Shown here: piece after piece, positions 51,360 through 60,739 of the stretch
How the letters are laid out: each line of letters starts with the position of its first letter
How positions within the stretch are numbered: the stretch's first letter is position 1
Origin: Thalassoroseus pseudoceratinae
GTDB lineage: Bacteria > Planctomycetota > Planctomycetia > Planctomycetales > Planctomycetaceae
Direction: 5' to 3'
NCBI RefSeq assembly: GCF_011634775.1
Contig: NZ_JAALXT010000007.1
Span: 248,001 to 312,000 of the forward strand
Length of the DNA: 64,000 nucleotides
Notes under the pieces: model-generated
What the model was told of the DNA's origin: nothing
What the model saw: the letters and a program-made list of their open reading frames with translations, nothing else
Database searches by the model: none
Position numbers and translations under genes: made by a program

Positions 51360-51572
51360 GGCGTTCCTCTTTCTCTGCGATAGACCACAGAAAGAGAAAC
51401 GCAAAACCAGCGGAGCGGACAACACAACGAATGGCCGTCATGTTGGCCGACTGGCGAGTCTTCTGGTTGTCAACGGATCGAAGATGTCCGCACCGCATCC
51501 GGAGATCCCGAACGAGGATCCTGTACGGCGAGTTCCGGTAAAGCCATTGTCATCGGCAGGCTGATTGGGGTG

Positions 51573-52886
51573 TTACTGTCCGATGCAGTAAAGAACTTCC
51601 TGGCGGCGACCGCCTTGGTCGTGAGCGACGCGGAGGTACATCCGGTTGTCGCAGACGGCGGGGGAGGCGAAAGATTCGTCGCCGAGCCTCACGCGGGCTA
51701 CTTCCTCGTACCGTTCGGGGTTCGCTTTGAAGATGAACATCTCGCCCTTTTCGTTGGCTTGGTAAATCGTATCGCCAACCAAAACCGGAGACGCGGAAAC
51801 GGGCCCCGAGAGACGTTCGCGCCAAAGTTCCTCACCATCCGACACCCGCCAACAATACGCAATGCCTTTGTCCGTGAGTGCGTAGACGTGGCCTTCGTGG
51901 GCCATCAGGGATTGTTCATAGCACTTCTGGCGATTCGTCCAAAGAACTTTTTTCGAGCCGTCGGCTTTGACGCAGATCGTCTCTGATTTAGGGTAGCCGC
52001 CGCTGGCGATGATGGCGTCTCCGTCCCACACCACGGTGCCGCAGGTGGCCATCGTCGTGCCGGGAACCGCCCAATTCTGCTGGCCGGTTTTTGGATCGTA
52101 CGACGCAACCATCTCACAACCGCTGAGGAAAATCTGTTCTTTGCCGCCTACATCTGCGATCACCGGCGAAGAGAAACTGAGCATTTCTGGTCGTTCGGTC
52201 TTCCAAACCGGTTCGCCGGTTTTCCGATCGAACGCCGTGATGTAGCCGCCTTTTTCGTAGTCGGCGGAAACGACGATCAACGAACCGAACAACAATGGTG
52301 ACGGAGCGTAACCATACTCGTAACGTCGCGGAGCGTACGGCCCAACGTCACGCTTCCACACTTTGTTTCCCTCGAAATCCAACGCATACAGCGTGAGTTG
52401 GTCGTGATGGTGGAACGTCGCGAACAAACGCTCCCCATCGCTGGCGACGGTGGTTGAAGCATGTGTGTTTTTGCGGTGGGTTTTGGGAAATCCGCCTTGG
52501 CTGACTTCCGTGATCCATTTTTGCTTGCCGGTTTTCCGATCGAAGGCAATCACCGATTGCGTTTGAGCAGATTCGTCCGCGGTCGCCAATACGACGAGCG
52601 AACCAGTCACTGTAGGGGAAGAGTGGCCGCGTCCCGGCACGTTCGTTTTCCACACCACATTTTTGGATGTGCTCCAACTCGTGGGAAGGGTTTGCCCATC
52701 CGCCGCTTTCCCGTTGCGGTTCGGTCCGCGCCACCACGACCAATCGCCCATCGGCGTTTCGAGCGGAGCGGCTTCCGGTTCGGTGAAGGATTGCGTCTCC
52801 GGTTCGGAGATTTCCGCTGGCACGCCGTCCGCACAACCGAATCCCAAACCACAAACCGCCAGCAACAACAAACCGCGACAAATCAT
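51573..52886 (-). CDS. Secreted PQQ-like beta-propeller protein
   Basis: 437 residues from ATG 52886 (MICRGLLLLAVCGLGFGCAD); the signal ends near a GFGC, so it may be a lipoprotein. The mature part opens with DWSWWRGPNRNGKA (planctomycete W-R-G-P-x-x-N-G signature) and has repeated propeller blades: VIAFDRKTGKQKWITE, LYALDFEGNKVWKRD, ITAFDRKTGEPVWKTE, VASYDPKTGQQNWAVP, AYCWRVSDGEELWRER. These are typical PQQ-repeat/YncE-type blades. The PQQ enzyme Trp/Asp/Glu active-site set cannot be confirmed, and such proteins are usually binding scaffolds. Confidence 0.85.
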   Translation of the reverse strand: MICRGLLLLAVCGLGFGCADGVPAEISEPETQSFTEPEAAPLETPMGDWSWWRGPNRNGKAADGQTLPTSWSTSKNVVWKTNVPGRGHSSPTVTGSLVVLATADESAQTQSVIAFDRKTGKQKWITEVSQGGFPKTHRKNTHASTTVASDGERLFATFHHHDQLTLYALDFEGNKVWKRDVGPYAPRRYEYGYAPSPLLFGSLIVVSADYEKGGYITAFDRKTGEPVWKTERPEMLSFSSPVIADVGGKEQIFLSGCEMVASYDPKTGQQNWAVPGTTMATCGTVVWDGDAIIASGGYPKSETICVKADGSKKVLWTNRQKCYEQSLMAHEGHVYALTDKGIAYCWRVSDGEELWRERLSGPVSASPVLVGDTIYQANEKGEMFIFKANPERYEEVARVRLGDESFASPAVCDNRMYLRVAHDQGGRRQEVLYCIGQ

Positions 52887-53074
52887 GACACGTGATCCTT
52901 TTCCGTATAAAAAGCCCATCACTCGCAGTGAGTGTATGCCGCTGGACGCCAGGAGACAACACGCCGCATCAGTGTCTTGCCATTCGGTTACGCTGGGAAT
53001 TTTGGAGCGGTCCGATATCATGAACCGCTCATGATGTCGATGGCGGACCTTAATCCCTGGAAGCACACACGATC

Positions 53075-53320
53075 ATGGCGAACTTGAAGAAATACGATCC
53101 CCGGTTGGAATCCCTGGTGATGGAAACCCGCACGAGATGGGCGGACGACATCGGCGAGTTGGCCCCGGAAGATCGGCGGTGGCTCACCGAGGCTGTTCAT
53201 CGCAATCCGCAAGATGCATCGAACATTCTCTACGAACGTTCACACACGGGTTTCATCCGAGAAATCACGGTGACGGTTGAAGACATCGAGCGACTCTATC
53301 AAGAACGCTTGACGACTTAA
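53075..53320 (+). CDS. Small conserved-looking 81-residue protein
   Basis: 81 residues: MANLKKYDPRLESLVMETRT start, then WADDIGELAPEDRRWLTEAV, NPQDASNILYERSHTGFIRE and a C-terminal EDIERLYQERLTT. Soluble and helical; no TM, signal or Cys. Divergent from the PQQ-like gene, with 188 bp between starts. Family not recognised; codon use and the stable amphipathic helices suggest a real gene. Confidence 0.65.
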   Translation: MANLKKYDPRLESLVMETRTRWADDIGELAPEDRRWLTEAVHRNPQDASNILYERSHTGFIREITVTVEDIERLYQERLTT

Positions 53321-53360
53321 CCAGTCACCAAAGACCAGAATATTGTCACCGTTCAACCGT

Positions 53361-54512
53361 CTAGGACTTGGCGTCTTCCGCGACTGCGGGACCGTCGGAT
53401 TTGGTCGCGGGTTTCGAGGTTTTCGGCTCGGTGGTGGATTTGCCATCGTCAAGCATTTTCTTGACGATCGACTCCAACGCCGAATACGGTGCCGCACCGA
53501 CGAGTTTCAACTCCACTTCGCCCTCACGGTCAATGAACAACGTAGTTGGGAAGCCGTTGAAGTCCGGAACCTTCGCCTGGGTTTCCTCGTCACCTAACAC
53601 GAGCGGATAATTGATCAAATAGTCGTCGGCAAATCGCTGAATAATTTCCCGCTCTTTGGCGTCGGGAATTTGATCTTGGAGATCTTCGTAGTTGATGCCG
53701 ACAATTTGCAGACCTTGGTCGCCGTATTCTTCTTGAAGTTTCACGAAGTGGGGAACTTCCATTTTGCACGGCCCGCACCAAGTGCCCCAGATATCGACAA
53801 TCACGACTTTGCCGCGGAACTGCTTCAGTGAAATCGTGCTGTCATCCATTGCCGATGGCAACGCGAAATCGAACGGAAACCCACGAAGGCCAAGCGATTT
53901 CGCGAACTCCGCGTACTCTGGCAATTCCCGGACCGGTGCAAAAGAATCAATCTGTTCGACCATCGCGAATTGCTGAAAACCCATGTCCTGCAATTCCATC
54001 AACAAATCGAATGATTCGTCCGCCTTCCCATTTTCGGCGGTGATGATGGCCTTCTCAAACATCAACCGGACCAGCAATTCCTGCTTGATCTGACGGTTCG
54101 GGCCGTTCTCTCGGTCCAGCGTTTTCGCAATGTCGTAGGCCTGCAACACGAGTTTGTTGGCCAACTCACTCTTGGCTTCGCTGAGATTCTGAGCAATGTG
54201 ATGAATGGAAACCGCAGCCGCCAATTTCACGTCTTCATCATCGGGAGCAGATTCCCGAGCTTTTTCAATCTGAGCCAATGCGTCTTCGTACCGGCCCTCT
54301 TTGGTATCTTTCTGGGCCTGTAAGAACAACTTCTGAATGGCTTTTTGCTCGTCGGTGAGTTCGGACTGTTCGTCCTCCGACGAGGTCAATGAGTCGGTGT
54401 CCGACGACGAAGAGGTCGTGTCGGTCGTCTGTTCTTCGGTTTTCTTCGCGCAGCCTGCAACGGTGAATACGAGCAAAATCGCAAGCACGAGCGGCGAGAT
54501 TCGGGATGGCAT
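53361..54512 (-). CDS. TlpA-like thioredoxin lipoprotein with helical N-domain
   Basis: 383 residues. Lipoprotein signal with lipobox VAGC (LVLAILLVFTVAGCAKKTEE), then a Ser/Thr/Asp-rich linker, a helical TPR-like domain (about 55-190), and a TlpA/ResA-type redoxin domain (about 200-360). The redoxin domain carries the active site WGTWCGPCKMEVPHF and the cis-Pro region DFNGFPTTLFIDREG. It should act as a periplasmic thiol-disulphide oxidoreductase, e.g. in c-type cytochrome maturation or disulphide repair. The Ser/Thr/Glu/Lys C-terminal tail (about 365-383) is disordered. Flanked by short intergenic gaps. Confidence 0.9.
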   Translation of the reverse strand: MPSRISPLVLAILLVFTVAGCAKKTEEQTTDTTSSSSDTDSLTSSEDEQSELTDEQKAIQKLFLQAQKDTKEGRYEDALAQIEKARESAPDDEDVKLAAAVSIHHIAQNLSEAKSELANKLVLQAYDIAKTLDRENGPNRQIKQELLVRLMFEKAIITAENGKADESFDLLMELQDMGFQQFAMVEQIDSFAPVRELPEYAEFAKSLGLRGFPFDFALPSAMDDSTISLKQFRGKVVIVDIWGTWCGPCKMEVPHFVKLQEEYGDQGLQIVGINYEDLQDQIPDAKEREIIQRFADDYLINYPLVLGDEETQAKVPDFNGFPTTLFIDREGEVELKLVGAAPYSALESIVKKMLDDGKSTTEPKTSKPATKSDGPAVAEDAKS

Positions 54513-54772
54513 TCCGTTTTCCTCGGGTGAGAGTTCCGTTCACGAATCGTCCGCATGACGGCAAACTTGCCGACCGAAATTGCTAACCAGAGCAACTCGG
54601 CCCAATGTCATCACGTGACGACCGGTAAGGCGTTACTCTGACGGCCCGCTCTTGCGAACGCAAGCGTTGGTAACCCGGAGAAAACATCATCCTGCTCGAA
54701 CAACAACCGGAAACGACCGTCCTGGCCGACCAGCTGTCGCGATCGAATTTCAAATTGTCGATCGATTAGGGA

Positions 54773-55009
54773 TCAATACGGAGCAACAGCCGGGACGTTG
54801 CAATCACAGCCGGTTGCTGGAGCTGCGGCATAACTCATCGGCGCCGCCGAAGCGACCGAAACCGGCTGAGCCATCGCAGTGGCATAACCAGGTGCCGCAC
54901 CATACGGAGCGGAGGCACACGGTCCGCACGGCCGCGTCAAATGGTGACAGCACCCCGTGCCCATCGTCAAAAGGGCCACAGCAGCGAAAGTTGCGAAGAA
55001 ACGTTTCAT
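54773..55009 (-). CDS. Small Cys/Ala-rich putative lipoprotein
   Basis: 78 residues from ATG 55009 (MKRFFATFAAVALLTMGTGC); a lipoprotein-like GTGC follows. The mature part is short and Ala/Pro/Tyr/Cys-rich (CHHLTRPCGPCASAPYGAAP; ATGCDCNVPAVAPY). This composition is common in planctomycete surface peptides. The upstream region has a weak purine stretch. Function unknown. Confidence 0.65.
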   Translation of the reverse strand: MKRFFATFAAVALLTMGTGCCHHLTRPCGPCASAPYGAAPGYATAMAQPVSVASAAPMSYAAAPATGCDCNVPAVAPY

Positions 55010-55330
55010 GGGAACCTCGAGAGTTGGAGTGTCCACGGTTAAGGAAAAGGGGAGAACCGTTTCGACAGAACAGAGATGACACACAGACAGTGTTTTGAGT
55101 CGACAGACTCATCAAGGGGGCGGGACTTTAGACGAATTCCAAAAATCTCACAAGACCATTCAATTTTGATTTCAGTTCGAGCGAATTTCGGCCGATGAGC
55201 TGAAAGATTGCGTAGTCCGAAATATCGAAACACATCTTGTAATCTACCCAACTTCACCGAACTCACCTTGACGGTTCGACGCAAATTCATCATTTCATTC
55301 ATCCCGAAACTGTTCTCAAGGAGGGGAACA
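55010..55330. other. Intergenic region between divergent lipoprotein genes
   Basis: 320 bp with no gene seen. It separates two divergent lipoprotein genes and probably holds promoters for both; it contains a short inverted repeat GAGTC-GACA-GACTC near 55097-55110, but no clear -35/-10 pair was assigned. Confidence 0.4.
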
Positions 55331-56053
55331 ATGCCGATACGATTACTATCGCTCGCATGTCTCGCCAGCCTCGCGGTCGGATGTGCAACTGCGAAAACCA
55401 CCAACACTGCCCGGACTGCCAAAGAACAACTGCTGATTTCGAACTCGATCGATCAATCGCTCGATAAAGTCGACTTCACAGCGTTCACTGGCAGCGCAGT
55501 GTTCTTTGATGACAAGTACCTCGATTGCGTCGACAAAAGTTACGTCGTCGGCTCCGTTCGGCATCGCATTTTGCGTGGCGGCGGCCGGTTGGTCGGCAGT
55601 GCCGATGATGCCGATATCATCGTGGAAGCCCGAAGCGGTGGCGTGGGCACGAACACCTCGGAAACATTCTTCGGAACTCCCGAACTTGCAGTCCCCGGTC
55701 CACTGCCGATCAGCATTCCCGAAATCAAGCTGATGAGCAAACAAGAGCAGACCGGCCTCGCTAAAATTGGTTTGGTCGCCTACGACGCGAAAACTCGACA
55801 GGCTCTTGGCGGCGGCGGAACATCGCTCGCTCAGTCGAACGACAGCAACTGGTATTTCTTGGGGGTTGGGCCCTATCAGTCAGGTTCGGTCTTGAACGAA
55901 GTCAAAGACGGTTTGAACACACGACCGGCTCACCAACCGGTTCCCAACTATGTCGCATTTGACAGCCCCGTCAACGTGCCCCCCGGTCCCGATGACGTTC
56001 AATGGGCCAACGGCGAAGGAGAGTCCGGTCAAGTGATCCCAGCCGGCCGCTAA
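55331..56053 (+). CDS. Putative lipoprotein of unknown function
   Basis: 240 residues from ATG 55331, with a strong AAGGAGGGG upstream. Lipobox: LACLASLAVGCATAK (AVGC). The mature protein has VDFTAFTGSAVFFDDKYLDC and the planctomycete-type DADIIVEARSGGVGTNTSET, FFGTPELAVPGPLPI, then KIGLVAYDAKTRQALGGGGT, and a Pro-rich tail. This resembles a family I recall loosely as DUF6655, annotated as unknown. No TM, so tethered to a membrane by lipid. Confidence 0.7.
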   Translation: MPIRLLSLACLASLAVGCATAKTTNTARTAKEQLLISNSIDQSLDKVDFTAFTGSAVFFDDKYLDCVDKSYVVGSVRHRILRGGGRLVGSADDADIIVEARSGGVGTNTSETFFGTPELAVPGPLPISIPEIKLMSKQEQTGLAKIGLVAYDAKTRQALGGGGTSLAQSNDSNWYFLGVGPYQSGSVLNEVKDGLNTRPAHQPVPNYVAFDSPVNVPPGPDDVQWANGEGESGQVIPAGR

Positions 56054-56085
56054 CAATCTGACACCCTACGATCGAGCAAAAACAT

Positions 56086-56120
56086 CGCCGGCCTGGCGTA
56101 ATGCGAGGCCGGCGTTGCTG
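56086..56120 (+). terminator. Hairpin downstream of lipoprotein gene
   Basis: CGCCGGCCT (56086-56094) pairs perfectly with AGGCCGGCG (56106-56114). The following TTGCTGCTTG has only a weak T content, so a factor-independent terminator is plausible but not certain. Confidence 0.5.
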
Positions 56121-56206
56121 CTTGAAACAGTCGACAATTCCGGCCAAGAGTCGTTACACTCTGACGATTCCGTTCCAATGCTATCCTATCTTGCGCCGGA
56201 TCGACT

Positions 56207-58114
56207 ATGTTTTTCACGCTCGCATCCTTTCTACTCTTCACTGTACTCGTCGCAATCGGCACTTGGTGGCTGACGCGGAACGACGTGCATACCACATCCG
56301 CTGGTTATTTCCTCGGTGGACGATCACTCACCGGAGGATTCATCGCCGGTTCGCTCTTATTGACGAACCTCTCGACGGAACAACTGGTCGGCCTCAACGG
56401 TGCCGCCTACGCGGATGGTCTCAGCGTGATGGCTTGGGAAGTGATCGCGGCTTGCTCGCTAGTCGTAATGGCTTTGATATTCCTGCCACGCTACCTCAAA
56501 AGCGGCATCGCCACTGTGCCTCAGTTTCTTGAGGAACGCTACAACGACACCACACGAACAATCACGACTCTCATCTTTATTGTCGCCTATGCAGTGATTC
56601 TGCTGCCAATCATACTCTATACCGGCGCGACTGGTTTGATTGATATTCTCGATCTACCCAATCTACTAGGTATGGAATCGCGTACGACGTTGCTTTGGAT
56701 CGTCGTTTGGATGATTGGTATTATTGGTTCTCTCTATGCGATTTTTGGTGGTCTGCGGACTGTGGCCGTCTCGGATACACTCAACGGTTTTGGGTTGTTG
56801 ATCGGTGGATTTCTCATCGCGTATCTGAGTTTGCAAGCCGTTAACTCCGATGGCATCGGAGCGGCGATTACAGAACTTCGCGAAGCGAACCCAAAGAAGT
56901 TCAATTCACTTGGCAGCCCGGATCAGTCGGTACCGTTTTCGACTTTGTTCACCGGTGTGTTGATCATCAACTTGTTCTACTGGTGCACTAACCAACAAAT
57001 CATTCAACGAACCTTCGGAGCTACAAACCTCGGTGAAGGTCAAAAAGGCGTCTTGCTAGCCGGACTATTCAAAGTGCTAGCCCCGTTAATCTTAGTCCTT
57101 CCTGGCATCATCGCGTTCCACATTTACGGACGTGCGCCTGTCGACGACGACTATCGACCTGTCGTAGATATCTCTGGAAATCAAGGCACGATCGTCGCTA
57201 GTCTTGCGTCTGAAGACGCCCCATCAAACCCCGTTCTGATCCATGATGGCGATGCCCTTAACGCTTTGAACCTGGAAAGTTGGGATGAAGTCGATCAGCA
57301 AGTTGGTGAGACATTCACCCACAATGATCAAACCTTCCAAGTTTCGAAGGTTATCCCGCCAGAAGTCGTGATTGTCTCCGACGGTGAAGCTGGCTATCAA
57401 TACCTCGAAAATCTCGACACAACACAATACGTCAGTCCTCGGCACAAAGACCAAGCCTATGGAAAGATGGTGCAGCGGGTCCTGCCAAACGGACTTGTGG
57501 GTTTCTTCGCCGCCGCGTTGATGGGGGCAATTTTGAGTTCATTCAACTCAGCTCTCAACAGCACCGCGACGTTGTTTAGCTTAGGCGTCTATCGAGACCT
57601 AATCCATAAAGATGCAACCGATGAACAAGTCATCCGTTCGGGGAAACGATTTGGCTGGATCATTGCCATCACTTCAATGTGTGTGGCGCCGCTACTAGCG
57701 AATCAGAAAAGCATCTTCGGATACTTGCAAGACATGAATGCCTTGTACTTCATTCCGATCTTCGCGGTGGTTGTCGTCGGATTTTTTACGAAACGCACAC
57801 CAGCTCTGGCCGCCAATATCGCACTCATTCTTGGTGTGGGTATTATCTCTGCAAAATACTTTGTTCCGCCCGTCGCCGAAGCAATGCAAGGATTGAATAA
57901 CTTTCATTTCCTCGGCATCGTGTTCGTCGGTTTGATCGGTTTGATGCTATTGATTCAAGCACTAGCACCACGAGACACGCCTTGGGAACAACAAGCGAGC
58001 GGTGATGTTGATCTCACTCCATGGAAATTCGCGAAACCTGCTGCGGCAGGATTAATCCTTGTTGTACTAGCGATCTACCTTTACTTCGCCGACACTTCAG
58101 TCCTAACTCAATAA
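56207..58114 (+). CDS. Sodium/solute symporter (SLC5/SSS family)
   Basis: 635 residues, multi-TM. The first TM block contains GYFLGGRSLTGGFIAGSLLLTNLSTEQLVGLNGAAY (SSS signature with the Na-site-like LSTEQ) and the family-typical VPQFLEERYND. A loop of about 95 residues (about 310-410, with NQGTIVASLASEDAPSNPVL and QTFQVSKVIPPEVVIVSDGE) is inserted between later TM segments and is absent from typical family members. TM segments continue with NGLVGFFAAALMGAILSSFN (S-F-N-S-A-L-N-S-x-A-T-L). Likely takes up a sugar, inositol or other small solute with Na+. TTA/CTA Leu codons appear more often than in neighbouring genes. Confidence 0.85.
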   Translation: MFFTLASFLLFTVLVAIGTWWLTRNDVHTTSAGYFLGGRSLTGGFIAGSLLLTNLSTEQLVGLNGAAYADGLSVMAWEVIAACSLVVMALIFLPRYLKSGIATVPQFLEERYNDTTRTITTLIFIVAYAVILLPIILYTGATGLIDILDLPNLLGMESRTTLLWIVVWMIGIIGSLYAIFGGLRTVAVSDTLNGFGLLIGGFLIAYLSLQAVNSDGIGAAITELREANPKKFNSLGSPDQSVPFSTLFTGVLIINLFYWCTNQQIIQRTFGATNLGEGQKGVLLAGLFKVLAPLILVLPGIIAFHIYGRAPVDDDYRPVVDISGNQGTIVASLASEDAPSNPVLIHDGDALNALNLESWDEVDQQVGETFTHNDQTFQVSKVIPPEVVIVSDGEAGYQYLENLDTTQYVSPRHKDQAYGKMVQRVLPNGLVGFFAAALMGAILSSFNSALNSTATLFSLGVYRDLIHKDATDEQVIRSGKRFGWIIAITSMCVAPLLANQKSIFGYLQDMNALYFIPIFAVVVVGFFTKRTPALAANIALILGVGIISAKYFVPPVAEAMQGLNNFHFLGIVFVGLIGLMLLIQALAPRDTPWEQQASGDVDLTPWKFAKPAAAGLILVVLAIYLYFADTSVLTQ

Positions 58115-58123
58115 CGGAGCGTT

Positions 58124-58651
58124 ATGGACGAATTGTCCGCAAAACCCATTGCGATCTGGCGTCATCCCCGCAAGTGGGTCCTGCGTGTCCTCTCGTTGAA
58201 CGACACCCCACATGCGAAAGCATTGGGAATGGCCATTGGCGTGTTCATCGCAATGACGCCAACCGTCGGCTTGCAGATCGTTATTGTCCTAACACTAGCA
58301 CTGCTTACCGGGCGGCTCTTTTACTTCAACAAACCAGCCGCCTTGCTGATGGTCTATGTTTCCAATCCATTGACCATCCTACCGATCTATTGGACCGACT
58401 ACAAAATCGGAACCCTATTCTTCAAAGGCAACCTCACCCGTGAGATGCTAGCCAATGTCTTGAAGTACGAAGGCTTTGAACAATGGTGGCAAGCACTGGT
58501 GACATTGTTTGTCGAAATTGGCCGTCCGATGCTAGCAGGCTCACTGATTCTCGGATCCGGCTGTGGCCTAGCGACCTACTTGATCACACGTTGGTTTCTC
58601 AAGACTAATGGGCCAGTTCCAAACCCGTCGACAGAACAAGATCAAGTCTAA
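58124..58651 (+). CDS. DUF2062 membrane protein
   Basis: 175 residues, starting 9 bp after the symporter stop, so probably co-transcribed. It shows the DUF2062 pattern: H.KALGMAIGVFIAMTPTVGLQ, then ALLTGRLFYFNKPAALLMVY with VSNPLTILPIYWTDYKIGTL, and a C-terminal TM segment (RPMLAGSLILGSGCGLATYL). Three or four hydrophobic segments predicted. The family has no fixed function; members are small inner-membrane proteins. Same relatively AT-rich codon style as the symporter. Confidence 0.85.
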   Translation: MDELSAKPIAIWRHPRKWVLRVLSLNDTPHAKALGMAIGVFIAMTPTVGLQIVIVLTLALLTGRLFYFNKPAALLMVYVSNPLTILPIYWTDYKIGTLFFKGNLTREMLANVLKYEGFEQWWQALVTLFVEIGRPMLAGSLILGSGCGLATYLITRWFLKTNGPVPNPSTEQDQV

Positions 58652-58674
58652 ACACCAATCAGAATCGAAACGAT

Positions 58675-60216
58675 CTAGCGTTGCCACGCGAGTAATCGTC
58701 GAAAGATTGATTTCACGAACGGCGTGAGTCGGCTGCGATTGTATTGATCGCCAAGTTTGCGGATCGCTTCCGCTTGCGTAGGGTAGGGGTGAATTGCATT
58801 CGCAAGTTTGCCAAGTCCGATCCCGCCTTGCATCGCTGTCACGATTTCGCCAATGAAGTCTCCCGCGTGTTCGGCAACGATTGTCGCTCCAAGAATTCGG
58901 TCGCTACCAGCTTTGGTATGCACGCGAACGAAGCCATTCGTCTCGCCGTCCAGAATCGCACGGTCAACTTCGGCGAGTTCTTGAGTGTACGTATCAATTT
59001 CGATGTTTTGAGATTCCGCGTCTTCGGGTGTGAGACCGACATGGGCGAGTTCGGGGCTCGTGTAGGTACACCACGGAATCGTCAGATCGCTCACTTTTGA
59101 ACGGCCCCAAAACAAAGCATTCCGCACCACCGTTCGAGCCATAAAGTCGGCGGCGTGCGTGAACTTGAACTTTGAACACACATCTCCGGCGGCAAAGACG
59201 TTGCGGTTCGATGTTTGCAGACGGTCATCCACTTTCACCCCATGACGGTCATCGTATTCGACTCCCACCGATTCCAAGTTCAGCTCCTCGACATTAGGTT
59301 GCCGACCGGCTCCGATGAGAATCTCGTCAACGACGATTGAATCGGAACTGGTTGCGGTTTTGAGCTCTAGTTGTTTGCCGTCGGACACTGTCTCAATACG
59401 AGAAACCTCGGTTTCGAATCGAATGCTGACTCCGTCTTTTTTGAGGGCGTCTTGGATAATTTGGGCGGCGTCGGCTTCGTCTTTGCGAAGTATGCGGGAC
59501 GACTTCTCTAGAAGTGTGACGTCGCTACCGAGTCGGGCAAACGCCTGGGCCATTTCGCAACCGATCGGACCGCCACCGATGATTGCCAATCGCCGTGGCA
59601 GTTCAGTCAGACTGAACACCGTTTCGTTTGTCAGACAACCCGCGTCTTGTAATCCGGGAATCTCCGGAATGACGGCGCGTGCTCCGGTCGCGATTACGGC
59701 CTTCTTGAATGAAAGTGTCGTACCAGCCACTTCGAGTTTCCCGTCGCCTTGGAACTGGCCGTCGCCAAGGTACACATCGACACCAGCATCTTGAAATCGT
59801 TTGGCCGAGTCCACATGGGCGATGTCCGCTCGCAGCCGACGCAGACGTTCCATGACTGCGGGAAAGTCGATTTGAACGTCGTCGATGCCCTGCATGCCAA
59901 ACCGGTTTCCGTCACGGACCGTAGCAGCGACCCGAGCCGCCGCGAGAACCGCTTTCGATGGTACGCACCCCACGTTCAGACAATCGCCGCCCATGAGATG
60001 ACGCTCCACGAGCGCGACTTTCGCCCCCAACCCGGCGGATGCCATTGCCGTCACGAGCCCGGCGGTCCCGGCACCAATGACGACCAAATTGTAGCGGCCG
60101 TTCGGCGTAGGGTTCGTCCAATCCGGTGGATGCACATGGGATTTGAGACGGCGATTGTGCTCGTCGTCGGGACGAATTTCGCCGAAAGACGGTTCGCGGG
60201 TCGGGTCGTCAGTCAT
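58675..60216 (-). CDS. MerA-like FAD-dependent disulphide oxidoreductase
   Basis: 513 residues. FAD-binding [20 protein letters not shown]; redox disulphide [16 protein letters not shown] (C-x4-C); NAD(P)-binding [19 protein letters not shown]; second FAD motif NVFAAGDVC; dimer-interface [10 protein letters not shown] with the catalytic His-Glu pair. Class-I flavin oxidoreductase of the dihydrolipoamide/mercuric reductase type. The N-terminal HMA domain and the C-terminal Cys pair needed by true MerA are absent, so mercury reduction is not supported; another disulphide or metal substrate is likely. Overlaps the end of the upstream acp-transferase-like gene by 8 bp. Confidence 0.85.
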   Translation of the reverse strand: MTDDPTREPSFGEIRPDDEHNRRLKSHVHPPDWTNPTPNGRYNLVVIGAGTAGLVTAMASAGLGAKVALVERHLMGGDCLNVGCVPSKAVLAAARVAATVRDGNRFGMQGIDDVQIDFPAVMERLRRLRADIAHVDSAKRFQDAGVDVYLGDGQFQGDGKLEVAGTTLSFKKAVIATGARAVIPEIPGLQDAGCLTNETVFSLTELPRRLAIIGGGPIGCEMAQAFARLGSDVTLLEKSSRILRKDEADAAQIIQDALKKDGVSIRFETEVSRIETVSDGKQLELKTATSSDSIVVDEILIGAGRQPNVEELNLESVGVEYDDRHGVKVDDRLQTSNRNVFAAGDVCSKFKFTHAADFMARTVVRNALFWGRSKVSDLTIPWCTYTSPELAHVGLTPEDAESQNIEIDTYTQELAEVDRAILDGETNGFVRVHTKAGSDRILGATIVAEHAGDFIGEIVTAMQGGIGLGKLANAIHPYPTQAEAIRKLGDQYNRSRLTPFVKSIFRRLLAWQR

Positions 60217-60667
60217 TAAGTCGGTCCGCGTTCAGAGAAAGAAATTGGTCCGCCCAATAATAGGAATCGAGCAGTCCGGTGGTGTCACGTCCCAACGCGA
60301 TGTAGGCGGCGAAAATGGCTTCGATCGTCGCCAAGCCGGTGTCGGGATCGTCGAAGACTTTCGAGGTCCGTGGGTAAGCCGTTTTCCATGGTGGCAAACT
60401 TCGCACGGGCAAATCTTCGTATTGTTGCTCCATTTGAGCGGCGTATCGCCAGGTTGCATCGAGCACGAGCAATCCCCGGTCGGCGTCGTCGGTACTCAGT
60501 TCCGGTCCGCCGATTCCCAGTCGCACGTAGTTTTCGAGCGAAGTATCCGGGCGTCTGGGATACTTCCAAAAGATGAAGCCATCCTGGTTCCGCAGCGGAG
60601 CGACGGTGCATTTACTCGGGCGTTCCTTGGGGTGAACGACTATAATGGTGGGGTCAAAGTTGGTCAT
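60209..60667 (-). CDS. Tsr3/DTW-type aminocarboxypropyl transferase homologue
   Basis: 152 residues from ATG 60667 ([20 protein letters not shown]). Three motifs recall the acp-transferase families Tsr3 (DUF367) and DTW: N-terminal [14 protein letters not shown] (cf. D.K.CS..KL), central [20 protein letters not shown] (cf. LSP.D....G...VDCSW/DTW), and C-terminal [20 protein letters not shown] with [16 protein letters not shown] (cf. RxLP..........ST.EA..A). The predicted reaction is transfer of the 3-amino-3-carboxypropyl group from SAM to an RNA nucleotide. Which RNA is unknown. Confidence 0.7.
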   Translation of the reverse strand: MTNFDPTIIVVHPKERPSKCTVAPLRNQDGFIFWKYPRRPDTSLENYVRLGIGGPELSTDDADRGLLVLDATWRYAAQMEQQYEDLPVRSLPPWKTAYPRTSKVFDDPDTGLATIEAIFAAYIALGRDTTGLLDSYYWADQFLSLNADRLND

Positions 60668-60739
60668 CGTTTTCAATGGGGCCAATGATCGCGAAGCGTT
60701 TTCGATCGTTCTTGTCACGGATGGAGCAGTTTACGGCTG

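Noticed and set aside
58675-60216. True mercuric reductase (MerA)
   Set aside because: The HMA domain and C-terminal Cys pair are absent and there is no mer operon around it.
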